A stretch of 64,000 bases of DNA from Niastella sp966212235. Its GTDB lineage: Bacteria; Bacteroidota; Bacteroidia; Chitinophagales; Chitinophagaceae. Made by a program: the position numbers and the translations under genes. The stretch covers positions 1 through 64,000 of the forward strand of contig CBIHPP010000001.1 of assembly GCA_966212235.1 (NCBI GenBank), in the 5' to 3' direction. This document shows positions 1 through 14,300 of the stretch, piece by piece; the stretch's first letter is position 1; every line of letters starts with the position of its first letter. Below the pieces are notes generated by a model. It saw nothing but the letters and a program-made list of their open reading frames with translations. It was not told where the DNA came from and did no database searches.

Positions 1-2004
1 TGGAAGGGATCATCGGCATGTTTGTAAACACGCTACCGCTCCGCAATTACCCGAAGGGATCGATGTCTTTTAAAGAGCTGCTGGCGGCCGTAAAGGTAAA
101 AACGCTGTCTGCATTGCAGAACCAGGAATACCAATACGAGGACCTGATAGAAGTGTTGCAGGTAAGCCGGGACATGAGCCGCAATCCGCTGTTCGATGTG
201 GTGCTCTCATACCAGAATTATGAAGAAACAAGCCTTGAACTGCCTGGTATAACCATCAGTACTTATAACCGCGAACACCGCACAGCCAAATTCGATCTAA
301 CCCTTGTTGTATGGGAAGCAAATGATCAATTGCAAGGGAGCTTTGAGTATTGTACGGCCCTTTTCAGCCAGCAAACGGTCAGGCGGTTTGCAGCTTATCT
401 TCAACAGATCGTAAACACGGTCGTAAAGGATACAGCTATCCGTGTAGCCGACATAGAAGTAATAGACAGCGAAGAAAAACATCAGCTGCTGTATGGTTTG
501 GATAATACGGCCGTTGCCTGGCCGCACCATGAAACAATTGTATCGCTGTTTAATAAGCAGGTAATAAAGTTTGGAGAAAAAACAGCAGTGGAGTTGGCAG
601 GGGAATCGATCAGCTACAGGCAGTTACAGGAGAAAAGCAATCAACTGGCCTGGTGGTTGCGCCAGGAGGGCGTGGCAACCGGTAGCATCGTCGCCTTATT
701 AACGGACCGCTCTATCGATACCATTGTGGGGATGCTGGCTATTTTAAAGGCTGGCGGCGCCTATTTGCCGATCGATGTGGATTACCCGGCTGAAAGAATA
801 CAGTACATGCTGTCAGATAGTGCAGCCAGTCTATTACTTACCACGCACAAAGAATTTGCAGTTAACCAAAACATACCAACGATCTGGTTACAGGATGATC
901 GTATTGCATCCTACAGTTTGGAATCGCCCGATCATATAAACCAGCCGGAAGATGTCTGCTATATTATCTATACGTCAGGCACAACGGGCCGTCCCAAAGG
1001 CGTGATGATAGACCATAGCAATGTGGTTCGGCTGCTGTTTAATGCTTCCCTTCCATTTGATTTTACAGCCGATGATGTGTGGACCATGTTCCATAGCCAT
1101 TGTTTTGACTTTAGCGTGTGGGAGATCTATGGAGCGTTATTGTATGGAGGAAAGCTGGTCATCGTACCCAAAGACATAGCGAAGGACCCCGTCTTGTATT
1201 TAAAGATCCTAAAAGACAAACAGGTTACGATAGTGAATCAAACGCCTTCGGCCTTTTATAATTTAATACAGGCCGATGAGCAGGACCCGAAACCGGGCAT
1301 GCAGGTTCGGTATGTGATATTTGGCGGCGAGGCCTTGCATCCTGGCAGGCTAAAAAGCTGGTATGAGAAATATCCACAGGTAAAGCTGATCAATATGTAC
1401 GGGATCACGGAAACGACCGTGCATGTAACCTATAAAGAGATCGGCAGTGCTGAGATTACGAAGAACATCAGCAATATCGGCGTGCCGATTGCCACCTTAT
1501 CGGCGTATGTATTCGATAAGTATACGAAACTGGTCCCCAGGGGAGTAAAAGGGGAGTTGTATGTAGGCGGCGCAGGCGTCGGCAAAGGATATTTGAATAA
1601 AGAAGAGTTGACAAAGCAACGCTTTATTGACAATCCGTATAAGGCTGGAGAAAGATTATACAAATCGGGTGATCTGGTAAAGTTAATGGCCAGCGGGGAT
1701 TTGGAATATGCGGGGCGCATAGATGAACAGGTAAAGATCCGGGGGTACCGCATAGAGTTAGGTGAAATAGAACAACAGTTAAATACGTATGGGAATATCA
1801 AAGAGAGTGTAGTGGTGGTACGGGAACGGGAGGGTAATAAATACCTGGTAGCCTATTATGTATCGGTCGTTAACCCGGATGGTGCCGCCTTACGTAATTA
1901 CCTGCTGCAACGATTGCCCGATTACATGGTGCCCTCATTTTTTGTGCACCTCGATCAACTGCCACTTACAGCCAACGGCAAGCTTGATCGAAAAGCGTTA
2001 CCTG
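1..2004 (+). repeat. Long direct repeat, copy 1 (C-lobe plus A(Thr))
   Basis: This segment matches 36759-38762 at a constant offset of 36758. I read about 16 mismatches in the first 326 bases, almost all silent (one Val/Leu change). From about 327 to 1993 I found no difference. The copies separate right after the A10 motif, at the A-PCP linker (about 2004). The left border lies outside the window. It looks like a recent gene conversion or module exchange. Confidence 0.93.
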
Positions 2005-2354
2005 ATTGGGAAACTGAGACCTTAAAACATTACGTTGCTCCTTCCGGCGATATAGAAGAAGAACTGGTGAAATTATGGGCCGAAGTTTTAAAAACAGAAA
2101 CGAAAAAAATAAGTGTTAACGCGAATTTTTTTCAAAGTGGCGGCGATTCAATAACCATTTTGAAATTAAACAATAAGATCAACAGGCATTTCAAGTGCAA
2201 TATCACGGTTGCGGATATGTTTAGATTGCCCACAATCAATGGTATGAAAAAATTTATTCTTGGCGACGATGATAATAGAGAGGATACAGAAGGCCTTATT
2301 GATAGTTCAATAACCCAGGCCAGTGAAATGTTTAAGATTATGGATACCCTTTAA
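3..2354 (+). CDS. NRPS subunit, C(partial)-A(Thr)-PCP, 5' end outside the window
   Basis: The reading frame is open from base 3, and the methionine at 18 lies inside the C-lobe of a condensation domain (IIGMFVNTLP motif), so the gene starts left of the window. Domains in order are the C-domain C-lobe, an adenylation domain (YTSGTTGRPKG at about 970-1002; A10 NGKLDRK near 1975-1995), and a PCP (GGDSITI, phosphopantetheine Ser near 2148). Reading the ten specificity positions against PheA gives DFWNIGMVHK, the established threonine code. The subunit ends in a PCP and the next gene starts 11 bases later with a ketosynthase, so Thr is probably passed to a PKS module and extended by C2. The C-terminal tail (ASEMFKIMDTL) may be a docking element. 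The whole C-lobe/A part is duplicated almost exactly at 36759-38762. Confidence 0.95.
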   Translation, partial: EGIIGMFVNTLPLRNYPKGSMSFKELLAAVKVKTLSALQNQEYQYEDLIEVLQVSRDMSRNPLFDVVLSYQNYEETSLELPGITISTYNREHRTAKFDLTLVVWEANDQLQGSFEYCTALFSQQTVRRFAAYLQQIVNTVVKDTAIRVADIEVIDSEEKHQLLYGLDNTAVAWPHHETIVSLFNKQVIKFGEKTAVELAGESISYRQLQEKSNQLAWWLRQEGVATGSIVALLTDRSIDTIVGMLAILKAGGAYLPIDVDYPAERIQYMLSDSAASLLLTTHKEFAVNQNIPTIWLQDDRIASYSLESPDHINQPEDVCYIIYTSGTTGRPKGVMIDHSNVVRLLFNASLPFDFTADDVWTMFHSHCFDFSVWEIYGALLYGGKLVIVPKDIAKDPVLYLKILKDKQVTIVNQTPSAFYNLIQADEQDPKPGMQVRYVIFGGEALHPGRLKSWYEKYPQVKLINMYGITETTVHVTYKEIGSAEITKNISNIGVPIATLSAYVFDKYTKLVPRGVKGELYVGGAGVGKGYLNKEELTKQRFIDNPYKAGERLYKSGDLVKLMASGDLEYAGRIDEQVKIRGYRIELGEIEQQLNTYGNIKESVVVVREREGNKYLVAYYVSVVNPDGAALRNYLLQRLPDYMVPSFFVHLDQLPLTANGKLDRKALPDWETETLKHYVAPSGDIEEELVKLWAEVLKTETKKISVNANFFQSGGDSITILKLNNKINRHFKCNITVADMFRLPTINGMKKFILGDDDNREDTEGLIDSSITQASEMFKIMDTL

Positions 2355-2365
2355 AAAGCGATTCT

Positions 2366-5300
2366 ATGAGTCAGTATACGGGACTGGAAATAGCAGTTAT
2401 CGGCATGTCGGGGCGATTTCCTGGTGCAGGTAGTATTGAGGATTTCTGGAGTAATCTAAAGAACGGTGTTGAGTCCATTCATTTTTTTTCTGATGAGGAG
2501 TTGATAAATGCCGGAGAAAATAAGGACCGCCTGAATCACCCTATGTATATAAAAGCAGCTTCTTTTCTGCAGGATAAAGAATGCTTCGATGCGGAGTTTT
2601 TTGGTTTTATTCCATCGGAAGTGAAATTATTGGATCCACAGGTAAGAATATTTCATGAGGAGTGCTGGAAAGCAATCGAAGATGCTGGTTATTCCATGCT
2701 CGATTCGCAAAACAAGATTGGGTTATTTGCAGGTGCCTCTTCCAATCTGAACTGGGAAATGTATGCAGGAATTAGCAACATGAAAGGCGAGGTAGATGAA
2801 TTTTCTGCTTCACAGTTACGCAATGCCCGTTATTTGGCTACCAGAATAGCTTATGCACTTAATTTATCCGGCCCCTCCGTTTTTATAGATACAGCCTGCT
2901 CTACTTCGCTCGTAGCCATTCATCATGCCTGTAAAAGCCTGCTGGTGGGTGATTGTAACATAGCCATGGCGGGCGGCGTTTCTGTTGGCAGCAAAACCAG
3001 GGCTGGATACGTTTATCAGGAAGGGATGATCAACTCGCGAGATGGTCATTGCCGTGCTTTTGATAAGGAAGCAACGGGTACAATTTCCGGAGAAGGATGC
3101 GGTGTTGTGATCTTAAAAACACTAAAGAACGCGCTGAAAGACGGCGATCATATATATGCAGTGATCAGGGGTAGCGGCGTTAATAACGACGGCAATAACA
3201 AGGTTGGGTTTACAGCCCCATCTGTTGAGGGGCAGGCTACCGTGATCATGACAGCGCAGAAATGGGCAAAAACAGAACCTGAAAGCATCACGTACATAGA
3301 AGCGCATGGTACCGGTACCTCACTTGGCGACCCGATTGAAATAGCAGGGCTGACGCGGGCGTTTGGAACCGATAAGAAACAGTATTGCGCTATCGGTTCT
3401 GTTAAAACAAATATTGGTCACCTGGATGCGGCCGCGGGTGTGGCCGGGTTGATCAAGACAGTACTGGCGCTGCAGCACCGCCAGCTGCCACCGAGTTTAC
3501 ATTTTACAACTCCGAATCCCAAAATTGATTTTACCAATAGTCCGTTTTATGTAAATACCGAACTGAAGGAGTGGAAAAGCAATGGTTACCCCCTTCGGGC
3601 TGGGGTAAGTTCCTTTGGTATCGGCGGCACCAATGCGCATGTGATCGTGGAAGAAGCGCCCGTACAACCGGAATCATCAGCCAGCAGCGGGCCGCAGCTT
3701 TTATTATTTTCAGCCAAAACGCCAGCCGCGCTTCAAAGAAATATAGAAAGATTCAGCAGCTGGTTGAAGGCGAATGAAAAAGTAAAACTGGCCGATATTG
3801 CCTACACGCTGCAAACAGGCCGCGCCTCGTTTGAGCACCGGCAGTTATTGGTGTGCGACAGCCATGCAGCGGCCATTGAAGCATTGCCCCGGCTGCCATC
3901 AACCGATAACTATAGTCATGTTTCTTCGCGCCATACGCCTGTTGTGGTATTTATGTTTTCAGGACAGGGTTCGCAGTATGCCGGCATGTGCGGTGACCTG
4001 TATGAACAAGAACCGGTGTTTAAAGCGCAGGTCGACAGCTGTTGTGAACTGGTAAAACAGCGCTATCAAAAAGATCTGCTACCGGTTATGTTTCCCGGCC
4101 CGGGTGGGGACAGCCGTATGATAGACAATACTGAATATACGCAACCAGCCTTGTTTATTATAGAATATGCACTGACGATGCTGCTGGAGAGTCGGGGCAT
4201 ACGGCCGGCGATGATGATCGGTCACAGTATAGGGGAATATACGGCAGCCTGCCTGAGTGGCGTGTTTTCACTGGAAGATGCCCTGCATGTAGTAGTAAAG
4301 CGGGGCGAGCTGATGCAACAGGCCACAAGGGGCAGCATGCTGAGCGTATCGGTGAGTGAAGCGCAGCTCAGGGAATTATTAAAGGAGCATCCACAGATCT
4401 CACTGGCCGCCGTAAACAGTTCGCAATTATGCGCGGTGTCTGGCAGTAATGAAGCCATCGAAGTGTTTGAGCAGGCGGTAAAGCAGTCCGGACATCTGTG
4501 TCGTCCTATTCGCACATCGCATGCGTTTCATTCCTGGATGATGGATGAGGTGCTGGATGAATATGCAAAGGTCATGTCGTCGGTACGGCTGCAGGCGCCG
4601 CAACGGCCGTTTATCTCCAATGTATCGGGCGTATTGGCTACGGCTGCACAGATTACCACACCGGGTTATTGGGTGGAACATCTTCGCCAGACGGTTCGGT
4701 TTGGGGCAGGCATAGAAAGTTTATTTATCAATAAAGAAGCTGTATTTATAGAAGTAGGTCCAGGCAGGGTATTGAGTTCGCTGGTGCAGCTGCATGGCCA
4801 ACGGCAGGAAGGTCATCGCGTAGTAAGTATGGTAAAACAAGCCAAAGAAGCAGGGGATGATCAGCATCATTTATTACGGGGCATCGGTGCATTATGGCTG
4901 AACGGATTACCGGTAAACTGGCAATCGTTTTACAAAGCGGGGCAACGGCGCAGGGTGAGTTTGCCGGGCTATTCGTTTGAAAGAACAAAGTATGTTGCCG
5001 AAGCAGATGCTGCAAAATTATTGCTGCAGCAGGGGTTAAAAGAAAGGCGCGGGTTGTCGGAAAGTATACATGCGCTTACGTGGGTTCGATCCGTACTTCC
5101 TAATAAAGCAAATGAGGCAGATAAAAAAGAACAGAAGATCCTCATTTTTTCAGGCGAAGAGAATTTCAGTAATCATTTAGCCGGTCACCTGGCTGATTTT
5201 GTCAAACAGGTAGTTGAGGTAAAATGTGGCGAGTCGTTAACTGTATCAGGAAAGGGAATTGAGGAAGCAACATGTGATGATTTGGACCAGGTATGGGAGC

Positions 5301-8300
5301 ATATCAATAAGCAACATGTAAAGATTGACCATATTATTTATTGCCCCACACTCGATATTTTGCCTGCCGCTGTAAATTATGATAACCTGGATGCAGTGTT
5401 GAATAAAGGATATCTGCGTTTATGCAGCCTGGCAAAATTGCTAAGTCAGCAGCAGGATCACAAAATATATGTAACGGTAATTACTAACCAGGCAGTACAG
5501 GTATTGGATGACGATGAGGTGAATCCGTTAAAAGCGTGTATGATCGCTCCGGTTAAAATTATGCCAACTGAGTTATTGCATGTCGATTGCAAGATCATTG
5601 ATATTCCTTTTCCCTTTGAAAATACCGGTTTACAGCATGAATATGCTGGCAGAATGGTCAATGAGTTGTTCTATAAATGCGAGGACCGGGTTGTTGCATA
5701 CCGGTACAGGCAAAGATGGACGCCATCCTATGAAGTATTACAGGATAATGAGCAAGTCGCTTCAAACGTAAAAATTGAAAGTAACGGTACCTATATTGTA
5801 ACCGGCGGATTTGGCGGAATGGGATTTACAATTGCTGAAAATATATGTCTTCGTTTTAACGCAAACGTGATCCTGCTACATCGCTCTGCTTTTCCAAAAA
5901 GAAAAGACTGGCAGGCCTGGTTGGAAACCCATGGGAAAGAAGACCTTGTCAGTCGAAGAATTGAGCAGTTGCTTGCCATGGAAGCGCCAGGGGGGAAAAT
6001 AGCGTTATATAAAGCTGATGTGGGAAATGAACAGGATGTAATGGGATTTTTTGAATGGGTAAAAACGAAGTATGCAAAAATTAATGGTATCATTTGGGCA
6101 GCGGGAGAAGTAGATTATGGGGGCATCATGCAGAATAGAATGCAGGACGGTTTTTTGAGTTATACCAGGTCAAAAATTCATGGCTTGTTGTTGTTCGAAA
6201 AATATTATGATTTTAAAACACTGGATTTTCTTTCCCTGTTTTCTTCTATTGGTAATACATTTTATGAATTGAAGTTTGGTCAGGTAGCCTATAATGCGGC
6301 GAATGAGTTTATGGATAGCTATGCTTATTATGCCCGCAAAAAAAATATTCATGCGTTTACGATTGAATGGTGCGACTGGCTGACAGTGGGTATGACAGTA
6401 AAGATCCATCAAAAGAAAACAGGTAGTAATGATAGCAAGTTCATTGATTCTCAAATAAAAGATGGTATCTATCCTGAAGAGGGTATTGCAATTTTTCAAA
6501 GGTGTTTGCAGAATAAAGCGGTTTCGACTGTAATATATACAGGAGACCTCATTAAAGAGATTCGTGACAATAAATTAAGACTTAGGCAATTCATAGCCGA
6601 TAATACAGGTAATAGTGAAAAAGCCGTGCAGGAAATGGAGAACGATTTGTCTCCATTACATAAAAGGGAGCGTTTAATTCAACTGTTCGCTGACTTTTTT
6701 GCGAAAGGTTCAATAACAGAAAAGGATGATTTTTTTGAGTTAGGAGGAGATTCACTAAAAGCAATGACGTTGGTGGCCCGGATAAATCAAAAACTTCACT
6801 GTACATTAACCATAGCAGACTTTTATAAATACTCCACCATTGCAGAATTGGCCGCATTCCTAAATAAGGAAAGTGAAAACCGTTATACCGACCATATTCC
6901 AAAGTCAGCTCCGAAGCCGAGCTATGTAGTATCTGCTGCACAGAAGCGGATGTTCCTGTTACAGGAGATCGACAGGGATAGTATTGCTTATAATGAATAT
7001 AAGGTGCTCCGTTTGAAAGGCATTGTGGATACCGGGCTGATAGAAGAGGTTTTTAAGCAACTGATCAAGCGACATGAATGTTTGCGCACTTCTTTCATAT
7101 TGGAGGATGGGTCGCTCCGCCAGGTGATTGCTGAATCAGTTCCCTTCGGAATAGTGCATTTTGAGAGCAGTGAGGAACATGTAGACAACATCATGAGAGC
7201 GTTTGTGCGGCCATTTGATCTTGGGGTAGCGCCGTTAATACGGGTAGGTTTGATTCGCTTTTCCGAACAGGAACATTTATTGATTGTGGACCTGCATCAT
7301 ATTATTGCCGATGGGGTTTCAAAAGATATTTTGATTAAGGAATTTATAGCACATTATCAGGGTGAAACGCTGCCACCTTTGGCCCTTCAATATAAGGACT
7401 ATGCCGAGTGGCAGCAGCAGGTGCAGGACCTTGAACGTATAGCTGTTCAGCGATCTTTCTGGATGAATGAATTGGCTGGTGACATCCATGCGCTCGAATT
7501 GCCGCTCGATTATCCTCGCCCTGCTTTGAAAAATGAATCAGGGGATTCCTATAAATTCAAATTGAATGTAGTACAAACAGCTGCGTTGAATAATATTGCC
7601 GCTGGTGAAGGTGTTTCGATGTTTATGGTACTGCTGACCGTATATAATATATTATTATCAAAACTCAGTAACCAGCAGGATATAGTTGTCGGTATTCCTA
7701 CGGCTGGCCGCCAGCATGCCGACCTTGAAAATATGATCGGCATGTTTGTAAACACATTGCCGGTAAGAATATATCCAAAGGAAGAATTGCGGTTTAAAGA
7801 ACTATTATCGGCAGTGAAAGAAAGCGTGCTGGCTGCTTTGGAGAACCAGGATTATCAATACGAAGACATGATTGAAGCATTGCAGATACGGCGGGATACA
7901 AGCCGCAATCCCTTGTTCGATGTAATGCTTTACTATAGAAAGATTGAAGAATTATCAGCGCTGCAGCTGCCGGGTGCAGAAATAACTTCATATGATACCG
8001 AATACAGGGTATCGAAATTTGATCTTACCCTTGATGTGTGGGAATGCAACGAAGAATTGTACTTAAGTTTTGAGTATTGTACGGCATTATTCAGACAGGA
8101 AACAATAAAACGGTTCTCCGGATACCTGGAACAAATCGTGCATGCAATAATACAGGATGCCGGCATTCCAGTTTCCGATATTTCTATCTTGCCCGAAGAA
8201 GAGCAACGCTGTTTGTTGTATGAGTTTAACAACACTGATTGCGATTACCCTTCGGAAGAAACGATTGTATCCCTCTTTTACAAGCAGGTTAACCTGACAC

Positions 8301-11300
8301 CGGATAACACGGCGCTTGTTTTTGAAGGAAAACAATTAAGCTATCGTGAACTGGATGAAGCATCCACACGCATAGCCTGTAGTCTGCGGGTACGTTACCA
8401 GGTTCGGCCCAATACGATTATCGCTATTTTGGCGAACCGTTCAGAAAAAATGATCATCGGTTTGTTGGGTATTCTTAAATCAGGTGCCGCCTATCTTCCC
8501 ATCGACCCACAATATCCGGCCGACCGCATTGCTTATATGCTGGAAGATAGCGGAGCGAATGTTTTATTGATATGCGAACCTCTTTCAGCCGGCATCAAAT
8601 GCCAGTCGATGATTGCAGCATATGATAGTTTGGCGGAAAATGATCTTGATGAGTTGCCAGTTGTAAATACATCAACCGATTTATGTTACCTGATCTATAC
8701 TTCCGGCTCTACGGGTAAACCCAAGGGTGTGAAAATTTGTCACCAAAGCGTGGTGAATTTTATGGAAGGCATGAATAGGGAAATTCCTTTGCAGGCAGAA
8801 GACGGTATGCTGGCCATAACAAGCACTTCATTTGATATTTCGGTGCTGGAGATCTTCTGGACAATTTGCAATGGGGTGAAAGTGATATTACACCCATCTG
8901 ATATTTCTGTAAATGAATTGGACCGCTATGTTACAGATGAAACCGGATTTTCGCAGCATCGAATAACGATGTTGCAAAGCACGCCATCATTTGTCAGGAT
9001 GATCGATGAAGGGAACAGATCGGGCAGGTTCTTACATTCATTGCGTGCATTACTTATAGGTGGCGATATGTTGCCGGTTGCGCTGGTACAGAAAATTCAG
9101 CGAGAAAACAAGGCGGCAATATATAATATGTATGGCCCAACCGAAACAACCATCTGGTCGTGCATTCACAAATTTGAAAGCGATGTGCAAAAGGTAAGGA
9201 TCGGAAAACCTATTGCCAATACACAGATATATATCCTAAATAAGTATCTGCATCTGGTGCCGGTTGGCGTTCCGGGTGATTTGTATATAGGTGGTGAAGG
9301 GTTGTCTGTAGGGTATCACAACCGTCCGGAACTAACGGCGCAACGTTTTATTGCCAATCCTTTTAAGGCTGAAAGTAAAATTTATATGACCGGTGATGTA
9401 GCGCGGTGGTTGCCGGATGGAACGATTGAGTTAGTCGGCCGCACAGACAACCAGATAAAGATACGGGGGTACCGGATTGAGCTGGGTGAAATTGAACACC
9501 AGATTACCCGTTACGAAGGGATAAAAGAAGTGGTGGTCATGGCACGGGAACGTCAGGGCGATAAATACCTTGTAGCCTATTATGTATCACATCAGTCAAT
9601 AGAACCTGCAATACTGAGAAATAATTTACAGCAGTCGTTGCCTGATTATATGGTGCCGTCTTTTTTTGTACAACTCGAAAGTTTGCCATTGACTGCTAAT
9701 GGAAAACTTGATCGCAACGCATTGCCCGAACCTGTAGCTGTTATTGCTGAAACATACGTAGCCCCTGTAAACCTGCCACAGCAGATGTTATGTGCGATCT
9801 GGGCAAATGTATTGGGAATTGATAAAGTGGGGATCAGGGATAACTTTTTTTCAGTGGGCGGCGACTCAATCAGGAGTATACAGATCATAGCACGCCTGCG
9901 CACAATGGGATATGAGTTAACGGCAAAAGATATCTTCAGTTGTCAAACAATTGAAGCGCTGGCGTCACGACTAAAAAGAATAGAAAAAGATGCTGGCGAA
10001 TTGATAAGGGTAAAAGATATAGAATTGCAACCGGAGCAGCGCTGGTTTTTTGCAAAAGACGATCCTTCCGTACATAAATTAAATGATTTGCAGCTGCACT
10101 ATGGTAGCTCTAAGATCTATCCTTTATCTCCTATGCAGGAAGGGATGCTTTTTCATACTTTATTCGAGACGGACGGGGAGCAATATTTTGAACAGATCAG
10201 TTATGAGTTGGAAGGATTGCTGGATATAGCTGCCGTTGAACGAAGCCTGCATGAACTGGTGGCAAATCATGATATTTTACGAACCATCTTTTTGTCAGAA
10301 GCATATGAACGTCCATTGCAGATCGTACTGAACGAATGGAAACCTGCATTTAGTTATTTCGATGTAACCGAAGAATGTACGCAACGGGATGAGGCGTCAG
10401 TAATGGCATTCTATAAGGAAACTGACAGATCCGGAAAGTTTGAGATTGGAATAGAACCGCCGGTACGCTTAACAGTTTACCGCATTAGCGCCACCACATA
10501 TACATTTATCTGGAGCTATCATCATATCCTGATGGATGGCTGGTGCATGAGCATACTGATCAATGATTTTAAAAACATTTATAGATGCTTAACGAAAGGC
10601 GAACGCATTCAATTACCACCTGCCAAACCGTATGTTCATTATATTCAGTGGCTGGAAAGCCAGGAAAAGAACATCGGTTTGCAATATTGGCGCCAATACC
10701 TGCAGGGATATGAAACCGTGTGTACGTTACCTGGCCAACAAGTAGCATCGGGAAATCGCCGTAGTAGTATCAGTTTAAACCTCAGCAGTGAGCAAACCCA
10801 TTCTCTGCAGCAGTTATCTGTGAGGTATGGAGTTACCATGAATATTCTGATGCAGGCCGCATGGGGGATATTGCTCAGTAAATACAATAATATACATGAC
10901 GTTGTTTTCGGATCTGTGGTGTCTGGTCGCCCGGCCCTGTTGGCGGGCGTAGAAGAAATGATAGGATTGTTTATTAATACAATACCGGTCCGGGTAAGGT
11001 TTGAGGAAAAGGATACGGTTGCACAGCTGCTGCAGCGCCTGCAACAGGAAATGCTGGAAAGTGAGCCATATCATTATCATTCATTGGCGCAAATACAGTC
11101 GTTAAGCCTGCCAGGGAGAGATTTGCTCGATCATCTACTCGTTTTTGAGAACTATCCTGTAAGTGATAAGTTGCAGGAAGCAACAGATGACACTTACCGG
11201 ATTACAAAGGTTGACATGTTTGAGCTGACGAATTATAATTATGTGATTGTGATTGTGCCCGGAAGAGAACTTTTCATCAGGCTCGATTACAACAGTAACA

Positions 11301-14300
11301 GATTTGAGCAGGAGAACATGGAGCTTGTGTTGATACGGTTGCAACAGGTAATAAACAAAATGATTGAGAACGCCGAAATGCCGGCAGCTGCTTTAGCAAT
11401 CGTATCAGAAGAAGAAGCGGGCAGGTTACTGTTTGAGTGGAACGATACGCAAATTGATTATTCACAGCATAAAAGTATTATTGATCTATTTGAAGAACAG
11501 GTAATAAAAGATCCTTCTCGTGCGGCAATACGATATGAAGGTAAGTTGATAAGTTATGGGCAGTTGCTGGAACAATCGGATAAAGTAGCCTTTTATTTAC
11601 AACAACAGGGTGTGCAACCTGGAGATTTGGTGGGATTGATATTGCCCCGCAACGAACATTTGATCCCGTCGATACTGGGCGTTTTAAAATCAGGAGCAGC
11701 CTATGTGCCAATTGACCCACAGTATCCCCAGGCCCGGATAATGTCAGTTATCCACGATGCGGGTTTAAGGATCATATTAACGACTGCAACATACAGGCAG
11801 CTGCCGGTTGCCGTGGATGTAGCTGTTATCGATCTCACAGAAAAGTGGGCGCTTATTCAACACGGCCCTCCTATAAAATATGCATCCTGTGCAACACCTG
11901 GCGATCTGGCTTATGTGATTTACACTTCAGGATCTACAGGCAAGCCCAAAGGCGTAGCGATAGAGCACCAGTCGCTCGTGAACTATATCAATTGGTCGGC
12001 TTTGCATTATGTAAGGGGAGAGCAGGATGTATTTCCCTTATACACCTCTATTTCTTTTGACCTGACAGTCACCTCTATTTTTACGCCCCTGGTAACGGGT
12101 AATCTTATCATCATTTACGAGGAGCAGGAAAACCAGGTGTTGGTCGACAGGGTATTTTCAGATAATATGGCCACTGTGATCAAGCTGACCCCTTCCCATT
12201 TAAAAATAATCCGCGACAGCGACGATGTTTACTGGCATGCGGAGTACAAAAGGAAGAAATTAATTGTGGGGGGCGAGAACCTGGAAAGCCGGCTTGCCAA
12301 AGACATTTATGAAAAATTTAAAGGCGAGATCGAGATCTATAATGAATATGGTCCCACGGAAGCTACAGTAGGCTGTATGATATACAAGTATGACACGAAA
12401 GATAGCTTTACGTCAGTGCCTATTGGTCATCCCGTGGCCAATACAGGCATTTATATTTTCGATCAGGATTTAAACATTACTCCAATAGGCGTGAAAGGTG
12501 AATTGTATATCGGTGGTGCTGGTTTGGCACGCGGGTATTTCAATAATGAAAAATTGACCTCAGGGCGGTTTATCAATAATCCTTTTATCAAAGGTGAGCG
12601 AATGTATAAAACAGGAGATGTGGCAAGAAGGGGAAAAGATGGCGTTATTGAATATTTGGGCCGGATGGATGAACAGGTTAAAATACGGGGATATCGCATA
12701 GAATTGGGAGAGATTGAACAACAATTGAACTCGTATGAAGGCATTACTGAAAGCGTAGTGCTGGTTCATGAAAAGGAAGACAATAAGTTCCTGGTGGCAT
12801 ATTATGTTTCGGAACATGAACTCGGGTTGGAAGCACTGAAAAACTATTTGCTGGCTCAACTTCCGGAATACATGGTACCATCATTTTTTATGCATCTGCA
12901 TTCTTTGCCATTAACCGGTAATGGAAAGCTTGACCGGAAGGCCCTGCCTGAGCCCTCGGCAGCGATAGAAAAAACATATGTAGCTCCTGTTACGAAAGAA
13001 CAACAAATTTTATCCGATATATGGGCAAAAGTATTGGGTGCAGATAGAATAGGTATAAGGGATAATTTTTTTGCCGCAGGTGGCGATTCTATTAAATCTA
13101 TTCAGATAGTAGCTCGTGTAAGGGCAGCAGGTTATGAGCTTACCGTAAAAGATATCTTCAGCAGTCAAACTATTGAAGCATTGGCGCTCCGGCTGAAAAG
13201 AATAGAAAAAAAGGTGGATCAGTCAATGGTTACTGGTGACATTGAGCTGTCGCCGGTTCAGCGTTGGTTTTTTGCGCAGGACCAAAGGGATCCGCACCAT
13301 TATAACCAGGCAGTAATGCTTCAATTTAAAGAAGGCCTGAAGGCAGAGGCGATCAGAAAGATCTTTGGAAAAATTCAGGAACATCATGATGGGCTTCGAA
13401 CCCGCTTTAGAAAAGTGGAAGGAGGGTGGCAGCCATCTATCAGTTCAGCATTGAACCTTGAGGTATCGGTTACGGAGCACGACTTTACCAATGAAAAGGA
13501 TGAAAGCGAGAAATTAAAGGCCGCCTGTGATGAAATACAGAGTAGCATTGATCTTGAACATGGCCCACTGATGAAATTAGGGCTGTTCCATTTGAAGGAT
13601 GGATGCCGGCTTTTGATCGTCATCCATCATATGGTGATAGACGGTGTGTCCTGGCGGATACTTTTTGAAGACATTGAGACATTATTCCAGCAATATAAAC
13701 AGCAACAGGTATTGACGCTGCCTTTAAAAACGCATTCATTTGGCGAATGGGTCAATTGCCTGCGATCATACATTCAGCTAAAATCATTTAAAGAAACGAT
13801 TCCGTATTGGAATGCTATCCTGGATAGGAAAGTAACCGTTGTTACCCGTGATATGCCTGAAGGTAGAAACCTGGTGAAAGATATGGTTACCGGGTCAATC
13901 CGCTTGGATGGTGAACAAACGGCGAAATTACTGACGGAGGTGCATAAGGCGTATCACACCCGTATTAATGATGTTTTGCTGGTCTGCCTGCTTGCTGCTA
14001 TGCATCGCTGTTTTTGTTTGCAGGCAGTAAAGATAGATTTAGAAGGGCATGGTAGGGAAGCAGTAGCAGAAGGGCTGGATATAAGCCGGACAGTTGGATG
14101 GTTTACCAGCATTTACCCGGTTGTTCTTGAATATAAGGAAGGATCGATCGCTGTATTGGTAAAAGAGGTAAAAGAGTATTTACGTAAGGTGCCTGACAAT
14201 GGCATTAGTTACTTAATTGGCCGGTATCTGGCAGAAATGGAGGAATTGAATCCAGGTAATGATGCCCGTATTGTATTTAATTATCTGGGCCAGTTTGATG

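Noticed and set aside
18..20. ATG at 18 as the start of the first gene
   Set aside because: It lies within a condensation-domain motif (IIGMFVNTLP) and the frame is open to the window edge; the duplicate copy shows the same residues inside a larger C domain.
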